Assembly: GCA_030686995.1 (NCBI GenBank)
Contig: CM060692.1
Span: forward strand, 10,893,465 to 10,957,464
Reading direction: 5' to 3'
Length of the DNA stretch: 64,000 bases
From: Artemisia argyi
Lineage: Eukaryota; Streptophyta; Magnoliopsida; Asterales; Asteraceae
Shown here in pieces: positions 57,101-64,000 of this stretch (position 1 is the first letter of the stretch; every line of letters starts with the position of its first letter). The notes below the pieces were generated by a model that searched no databases, had not been told where the DNA came from, and was given only the letters and a program-made list of their open reading frames with translations. The position numbers and the translations under genes are program-made.

Positions 57101-58648
57101 TTAAATTATTTCAAAACTTTTATGGAAGACATCGAAATTTTGGAGGAAACAATTGAACGCAATTTTGAAATTAAAATTGAAACTTTTCAATCCGCTTACG
57201 AGCGAGAAAAAAGAGATATTTTTCAAAAACAAATGTTGCCAATTGTCAAACATCTCCGTCTTTGTGCTACATGTTGGGATCAGGAACTTCAAAACGAGGT
57301 GAAAAATATGATTCACGTTTTCAACTCTACTGAAAATGAGATTTTGGCTCAAAAGCAAAGAAATAGAGTTTTAAAAAGTGAGGCTGATCGACTCTTGGAA
57401 CAAGTTCTCAATGCTGATATTTTGTCTGTTATCATGAATGATCTTTATAATTCTGGTACTTCTATGCTTAAGAATGATCATAGTGTTGATAATAATATGT
57501 TGAATGAGGAAATTGAGACACTCAAAATGGAAAACAATAAGCTGAGAATAAAAAATGATGATGTGACAAAACAATTTTCAAAACAAATCAGTCTACTCAA
57601 TCAAAGGCTTGAATGGTGTCAAGCTAAAAGTCTTGAAAGGGAATTGAAGTTTCAAAGTCAAAATGTTTCAAACTCTTGTCAAAATTGCAAAAACAACGAG
57701 TCTTTAAAAGGTCTCTGTTTTCGATACGAGAAAGAAATTGCGGATTTAAAAATTGAAAACGCCGAATGGCAACAAAACCGCGATGACATCAAATATTGCA
57801 ATGGTTTACTTGAGTCTGAAATACAGGACAAAAATCACATCATCATTGATTTAAAAGAGAAAATCAAGCTAATTCAAAAAGGAAAGATGGTTGACACCAC
57901 GGTGATAGCACCAGGATTGTATCAATTAGACAAAACAACTAAAAGAAATGTTGTTCAAACCACTAATGTTGATAACTCCACTTCTACAGGACTAGTATCC
58001 ACTAATAGCGTTAGCAGACCCAAGCGAAAAAGTAAAAAGAAGAATAGGATCTTGCAACGTAAGAGAGGACAACTAGACGCTCAAGAAGTAGAAGACCAAC
58101 TTAGGAATTTGAATAAAACTCATGTTGCATCCGATTTAGATTCTAATCTGGCAAATTGTAATCAAAATCTAAATGTAACAAATGATGAACCTTTGAGTGT
58201 TTTGAATATTAATGCATCTTGTGTGTTTTGTCGTAAAAGCGTATCATCAGGTGATCATACAAAATGTTTAGCTAATTCTCTTCTAAATCGTCATAAGAAA
58301 CGTAGGACACGCATTCCTTCTAGGCCCACTATTGCCTCTAAGTCTAACTTAGGAAAGCCGTCTTCTATGGTTTCTAATGAAGCTGAAGTTACCCCCATAG
58401 GTACCGAGAACAAATCTAGGAATGAGCCAACGACTAGTGCATTTAACATTAAGAAAGCAAAAACTAGTTGGAACTGGCAACGTTGGTTACAACACAAACC
58501 AGACTTTAAATGGATTCCTAAATTATTGAATACCTGTGTTTCTAACCAACAGGAACCCGCACTCTCTTTGGGTTCCACCCTTACTTCTGTTCCATCTGTG
58601 TCTTCTTCTTGTGATGCAGGTGGTACAGATTGTTCTCTGGATTGTTGA
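54158..58648 (+). pseudogene. C2 gag and coiled-coil extension, one nonsense codon
   Basis: The ATG at 54158 opens a Gln-rich head (QQPQHQQYQQQQYLP) and then a UBN2-type gag domain (AMAYILQGIPNPIYRSV, YYHRFTNVVNDLERH). A TAG at 55238-55240 (one transition from CAG) splits the frame, which continues in phase. A CCHC knuckle CYNCNEQGHIATAC lies at about 55691-55732. An acidic region follows, then an unusually long coiled-coil segment (56200-57900, heptads such as LQRKMQDLIESNGKLISKLE and EIADLKIENAEWQQ). A basic stretch (RPKRKSKKKNR near 58017) follows. The frame ends at 58648 because a frameshift near 58625 separates it from protease. Confidence 0.85.
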
Positions 58649-61600
58649 TAGCGGATGCACCCGACATATGACAGGCAATCTCAAACTGTTGAAAAACTTT
58701 GTCTCAAAGTTCATTGGCACTGTCAGATTCGGGAATGATCATTACGCTCTTATCATGGGATATGGTGACTTTATCAGCGGGAACATTGAAATCAGTCGTG
58801 TTTACTATGTAGAAGGCCTTTGACACAACCTTTTCTCTGTTGGTCAATTCTGTGATGGGGATCTAGAAGTTGCATTTCATGAGAAAACTTGCTTTGTTCG
58901 TGACTTACAAGGAAACGACCTTATGTCTGGCTCACGTGGCTCCAATCTTTATACTATTTCAATGTCAGATATGATTGCAACATCTCCGATATGTCTTCTC
59001 TCCAAAGCGGAATCGACTAAATCTTGGTTATGGCACAAACGTCTTTCACACTTGAATTTCAAAACTATGACTGACCTTGCTCGGTTCAAACTTGTTGATG
59101 GATTTCCAAGATTTCGTTTCACCAAAGATCACTTATGTCCAGCCTGTGAACAAGGAAAAAGTACTCGTGCTCATTTTCCGTCTAAACCTGAGCAAAGTAC
59201 AAATCATGTTTTACATCTGCTTCATATGGATTTATGTGGACCGATGCGTGTTCAAAGTATCAACGGTAAACGCTACATACTTGTAATTGTAGATGACTTC
59301 TCCAGATGGACTTGGGTTTATTTCCTACGAAGTAAAGATCAGGCTCCTTCAATGATCATCACCTTTCTCACTAAAATTCAAGTTCAGTTACGCAACACAG
59401 TACGAATCGTCAGAACTGACAATGGAACTGAATTCAAGAATCAGACACTTAGGTCTTATTATGAGAAAGTGGGAATTGAACATCAAACATCTATACCTAG
59501 AAGCCCAGAACAGAATGGTGTGGTTGAAAGACGCAACAGGACGTTAGTGGAAGCTGCTAGAACTATGTTGATTAATGCTCAATTACCAGATTACTTGTGG
59601 GCAGAAGCTGTTTCAACCGCATGTTATACTCAAAACCGTAGCATGATCACAAAACGCCATCGCAAAACACCATATCAAATTGTTCACAAGAGGAAACCGA
59701 ACATCGATTACTTTCATGTATTCGGAGCACTTTGTTATCCGAAAAATGATCGTGATGATTTAGGTAAACTTAAAGCAAAGGCTGACATTGGAGTGTTCGT
59801 TGGATACTGTGAAAATTCTAAAGGTTTTCGGATATGGAATCATCGAACAAGAGAAATTCAAGAAACCATTCACGCTAATTTTGATGAGCTCACACAAATG
59901 GCTTCAGAGCAACACAGCTTAGGACCCGAATTTAACCGTCTTAACTCTCCGGCATCTTCAGCTGAACCATTGCCACTTAACCGCAAAGAATTAGAAACCT
60001 TGTTTGCTCCACTATTTGATGACACAATTGAATACCGTCCTACTGAGGTCTCACCAAATTCCGCTGCTCAACCTGATAACATTCAAGTACCAGACTCACC
60101 TCAACAAACTACAACAAGTGTTGAGAGAGACGGTCCTCCAATTGTATCACCATCTACAGCAGAACAAACTGGTTCTAACTCCCGCCATCCAGCTGAAGAT
60201 CCAACACCACTATCAGTTCCACAACCCGCAGAGCATGATCCTGATGCTTTCTTTAATCCGTTTGCACCAGCTACTACTGTTCCTGATATAGCTGAGTCGT
60301 CAACACGCAATTTGGATCCTGCTAACATGCGAGATACCTATCAACTACACCCTTCAACACACAAATGGACCCGAGACCATCCACTAGTTCATATTATTGG
60401 CCATCCAGATGCACCTGTTATGACAAGACAACGACTTCACACAGATGGAGAAACTTGCATCTACGCACTCACAGTTTGTCATGAAGAACCCAAGAACATT
60501 AAAGATGCAATGACTTATGACAACTGGATTGAATCTATGCAAGAGGAATTTCAGCAATTCATAAGATTAGAAGTCTGGGAATTAGTTGAAAGACCTGACG
60601 GAGTCTTTGTCATTGGGTTAAAATGGATCTGGAAGAATAAGCTTGATGCTGAAGGAACTGTCATACGCAACAAATCACGTCTGGTAGCGAAAGGATATTC
60701 TCAACTGGAAGGACTTGATTTTGCTGAATCATTTGCTCCAGTGGCTAGACATGAAGCTGTTCGAATCTTTTTGGCCTATGCTGCACACAGGAACATGGTG
60801 GTTTACCAAATGGATGTCAAAACAGCATTTCTTAATGGAGAACTCCGTGAAGAAGTTTATGTTAGTCAACCTGAAGGCTTCGTTGATCCTGAGCGTCCTA
60901 ATCACGTTTACCGACTCAAAAAGGCACTCTACGGACTCAAGCAAGCCCCACGGGCGTGGTATGACAAACTATCCACTTTCTTACTGGCCAATAAATTTTC
61001 TAAAGGATCGGTGGATCCAACATTGTTTACAAAAACCTACGGGGAGGACTTACTTGTTGTTCAAATATATGTCGATGACATCATTTTTGCCTCAACAAAA
61101 AGAAATTACTCTAATGATTTTGCAAAATTAATGAAAGATATTTTTGAAATGTCCATGATGGGTGAACTTTCGTTCTTTCTAGGATTACAGGTTCATCAAT
61201 CACCCCGTGGAATTTTTATAAATCAGTCTAAATATGCTCTTGAAATTTTAAAGAAACATGGAATGATGTCTTGTGATACTTATAATACACCAATGGGCTA
61301 TACCACAAAACTAGATGCTGACTTACATGGGACTCCCGTTGACCCTACCAAATACCGAAGTATGATTGGGTCCCTCATGTATCTCACAGCTAGTAGACCT
61401 GATATAGTATTTGCTGTCTACATGTGCTCTCGCTATCAGTCCAAACCAACTGAAAAACACCTCAGTGAGGTCAAAAGAATCCTTCGATACATAAAGGGAA
61501 CCATTAACTTGGGAATCTGGTATCCGAAGGATTCTGGCTTTGAACTAATTGCTTTTTCAGATGCTGACCATGCAGGATGTTTAGACACACGCAAAAGTAC

Positions 61601-62045
61601 ATCTGGTGGATTACAATTTCTCAGAGACAAACTTGTGTCATGGCAATCAAAGAAGCAGGACTGCACATCACTGTCGTCAACAGAATCTGAATATGTAGCC
61701 ATGTCCGCCTATTGTGCTCAAGTCATTTGGATGAGATCACAACTTAAGGATTACGGCTACCTATTCAACAAGATTCCCATCTACTGTGATTCCAAAAGTG
61801 CAATTGCTATCTCCTGCAACACCGTACATCATTGCAAATCCAAACACATCGATCTCCGATATCACTTCATCAAAGAGCATGTGGAAAAGGGTACCGTTGA
61901 ACTTTACTTTGTTGGGACTGAGTACCAATTGGCAGACTTACTTACCAAATCCTTAGCGCCATCAAGGTTTGCTAGTCTAGTTCACCAAATTGGTATGCGA
62001 TGTTTGACTCCAGAGGATCTGGAAAAGTTTTTAAAACACAATTGA
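58630..62045 (+). pseudogene. C2 pol: protease, integrase, RT, RNase H
   Basis: Protease starts WIVDSGCTRHMTG near 58641. A TGA at 58821-58823 (one transition from CGA) breaks the frame, which then runs open to 62045. Pre-integrase zinc finger: [11 protein letters not shown] and CPACEQGK (59025-59160). Integrase D,D,E: MDLCGP (about 59227), VRTDNGTEF (about 59410) and [11 protein letters not shown] (about 59515). [19 protein letters not shown] (60810) and the catalytic YVDDIIFA (61069). RNase [20 protein letters not shown] (61556), [11 protein letters not shown] (61672) and [12 protein letters not shown] (61846). Domains and catalytic residues are all present apart from the stated breaks. Confidence 0.92.
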
Positions 62046-62206
62046 TTGTCAAACATCATAACTATCTTTGTAAATATTTTTCAAAAACAAAAATACAAAA
62101 ATATAAAACCTATCAAAAACACAAAAAGATTTTTCAGATTTCAATCACTTAAAAAAAAATGCAAGTATATCGCTTCACTTCAACACTTTGTTAAAATTTT
62201 ACAAGT

Positions 62207-62218
62207 GTTGAGGGGGAG
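62207..62218 (+). other. C2 polypurine tract
   Basis: GTTGAGGGGGAG, 160 bp after the pol stop, is the classic Copia purine tract. The next bases should start the 3' LTR (TGTTGG) but read TCACGC. Confidence 0.85.
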
Positions 62219-63060
62219 TCACGCTTTAATCTTTTACCAATTTTAATTGGTATACTTGCATGTTTCTCGTATTTTACGGTTCTTCGGAGTGTGTGGACGT
62301 TCTTTTACATCATTTTGTCTCATCCCGTCATAAGTTAGGATTAACGGATGTATATCTCGATGTTACACAAGTTTGCCATAACTTTAGGACTCAAGTAGAC
62401 ATATCTTATAGTTAAGGGACCTAAAGTGTCATAAACTTAAAATTTCAAAATAATAAAACAAACAAACCGTATAACACAAACCCACAAATTCAAAAACCTC
62501 TTAAACCCTTGTTTCTATATCTACGGCCCTTATTCATTCGAACCATCCACGATCTTGATCATAAATCTGTAAGTTCCTATGTAATCACTAGGGTATAACA
62601 TACATAAGATCTTGGTTAATTGAATAATCAACGGCTCGATCTCCTATTATCATGATTTCGAGAACTAGGGTTTATAATTTCGAAAATTGCTCTTAACATG
62701 TTTAGGTGTTTAATTCTTGATAGGGTTTTGTTAGTAAGCATGTTTCTAACATATCCTCATCATTTATTCATGCATTCCATCATGTTTGCTTGATTCACGA
62801 AATCTTGATTTTGGGTCGATTTGGGTTTGTGAGATTCTGTGTTTGTTTACCTTGTTTTATTGGTGGGATATGCTTCTATGGTCTCATGTATGCATGTTTG
62901 ATTTAGCTTTGTTGATCTACACCAATGATGCTTGATTCTCGATAACTTGTGTGCTTCGTTCATGATCAAGTTCTGTCTATCTGAGTCTATATGTGTGGTA
63001 TGCTGTCATAATGTGATCTTAACATGTGTTTGTGAATTGCTAGAACCATTGATACTCATT
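62219..63060 (+). other. Region after C2, possible promoter of a further element
   Basis: No ORF. A TATA-like TTCTATATCTAC lies near 62512 and CT-rich leader-like sequence follows. It could be the 5' LTR of another element whose ends I cannot recognise. Confidence 0.35.
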
Positions 63061-63932
63061 TGACTCAAATTTGTTAGGTTATCGAAAACTTGTTCTTGAA
63101 CATTTATCGAAATCTTAGTTATCGAGCCCATTTGATTGTATCTAAGTGGTGTTTATCTATCTTGGTGACAGGCCTGAATCATTTGAAAAGTTCTTTGCTA
63201 AAGAAATGTACGTGGAACTTCTAAATCGATTTGATTCTTGTATAAGAATTTTTTCGAGAAACTTGAGAATTATCGCAATCCTTGATAAACTTATCGAGAA
63301 ACTTATGTTTTCGATAAATGTTGTTCAACCCAGTTTTTTCGAAATTATCTTTTCGAAATCACTTTTTGAACTATATTTTTCGAAATCACCAGGTTCTCGA
63401 AAAGTTTTATCGAAAATAATGTTTTCGAAAACTTAAACTTTTCGCAATTCTCGATAAAGGAAAGATCTCGATAAAATTTACTTATAAGGATTTTTTCGAT
63501 AATTTAACTTTCTCGATAAAATTCTTTGTAAATTTTTCGAAATCTTCTCTCAATTCAAGTTTGCGATAAAATGTCATGTTTTATTTTTTTTTCGAAATCT
63601 TCTCTCATTACAAGTTTGCGATAAAGGGGTTTTTGTCAATTTTTTCTAACTCTCGTTTAGGCCTTGTCATGTAATATCCGTGTAACCTTGTTGTGATTCA
63701 TTGTTGTTGTGTAATGTGAAGTAATTGTGAATTGTGAATATCAATCGTGCTTATTTGCGAGTTATTGCATGAACTATGATTCTTCAAGTATGCATTATGT
63801 GACACTTCACTCATAACAAAATGACACATTCGTGCTTAACTGTTTAAGTAGATATCTGTAACCAAACTCAAAACTGTGCTAACACGTAACAAATTTGGAT
63901 GTTTGGTTTATGGTAATGTTTTTCAGATAAAC
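63060..63932 (+). other. Second leader rich in TTCGAAA/TCGATAAA motifs
   Basis: Dense copies of ATCGAAA, TTTCGAAA, TCTCGATAAA and TTCGCAAT between 63075 and 63620, resembling the C2 leader in style but not in sequence. It ends with an acceptor-like TTTTTCAG at 63919-63926, just before an ATG. Confidence 0.6.
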
Positions 63933-64000
63933 ATGGCTGAACACAATGAGAACGTCACTAAACAAGTTCTTCCTTTACTCACCTTGGATGACATCACTCC
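63933..64000 (+). CDS. Start of an ORF, probably gag of a related element (cut by window end)
   Basis: The ATG at 63933 begins MAEHNENVTKQVLPLLTLDD and is open to the window edge. The preceding leader resembles that of C2, which suggests a Copia gag. Only 22 codons are visible, so this is weak. Confidence 0.4.
   Translation, partial: MAEHNENVTKQVLPLLTLDDIT

Larger units (their letters stand above)
52890..62218 (+). mobile_element. Copia-type LTR retrotransposon C2, autonomous structure but broken
   Basis: 5' LTR, PBS, long leader, gag, coiled-coil extension, protease, integrase, RT, RNase H and polypurine tract in standard Copia order. It carries two nonsense codons and one frameshift. The 3' LTR is not visible; after the purine tract the sequence does not match the 5' LTR. 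The RT sequence style is that of the Sirevirus-like lineage (inference). Confidence 0.88.

Overview
This is plant nuclear DNA. It is AT-rich, with spliced genes, tRNA-iMet-primed Copia elements, Athila-type Gypsy elements, an L1-type LINE, MITEs and long (TA)n and poly-A tracts. Most of it is retrotransposon. The style of the Copia proteins, and a long extra ORF in one element that resembles proteins common in Asteraceae annotations, suggest an Asteraceae genome. That placement is from memory and is only moderately certain.

Layout. 1-3.7 kb is non-coding AT-rich sequence. 3.8-37.3 kb is a four-level nest. A minus-strand LINE (halves at 3777-6137 and 36537-37325) is split by a minus-strand Copia element C1 (6143-36531; 518-bp LTRs; TSD CCCAC). 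C1 is split at an AGTAC site by a plus-strand Athila-type array (10649-31637) ordered LTR-A, internal 1, LTR-B, 13-bp scar, LTR-E, internal 3, LTR-F. LTR-B is split by a minus-strand relative, E2 (16699-24667; 1408-bp LTRs; TSD GTATT). No Gypsy unit in the nest encodes reverse transcriptase or integrase. C1 encodes gag, protease and integrase plus an intact 947-codon 3' ORF, but no reverse transcriptase.

37.4-43 kb is a MITE-rich intergenic zone: a foldback, a GTTCGTTTA-rich element, a hAT-like MITE with 8-bp TSD and a palindromic MITE with 7-bp TSD. 43.4-45.6 kb holds a five-exon ankyrin-repeat gene. Its first exon is broken by a poly-T retroposon flanked by a 26-bp duplication, and a second MITE sits in the (TA)n tract beside it. 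47.9-48.7 kb carries minus-strand fragments of the meiotic MutS homologue MSH5 joined to an ankyrin-like fragment. The MSH5 P-loop runs straight into an (AC)n/(TA)n microsatellite. 50.8-51.8 kb is an apparently intact two-exon Myb/SANT-like gene of the transposon-associated type.

52.9-62.2 kb is a second Copia element, C2 (plus strand). It has a 5' LTR, PBS, a leader full of TTTCGAAA motifs, gag, a very long coiled-coil segment, protease, integrase, RT and RNase H. It is broken by two nonsense codons and one frameshift, and no 3' LTR is visible after its polypurine tract. A similar TTCGATAA-rich leader starts near 63.06 kb and leads to a new ATG at 63933, probably the next related element.

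Relative order of events: LINE, then C1, then the Athila array, then E2. C1 LTRs differ at about 8 of 518 positions by eye, so the inner insertions are recent. Host-like coding content is limited to the ankyrin gene, the MSH5/ankyrin fragments and the Myb/SANT gene.
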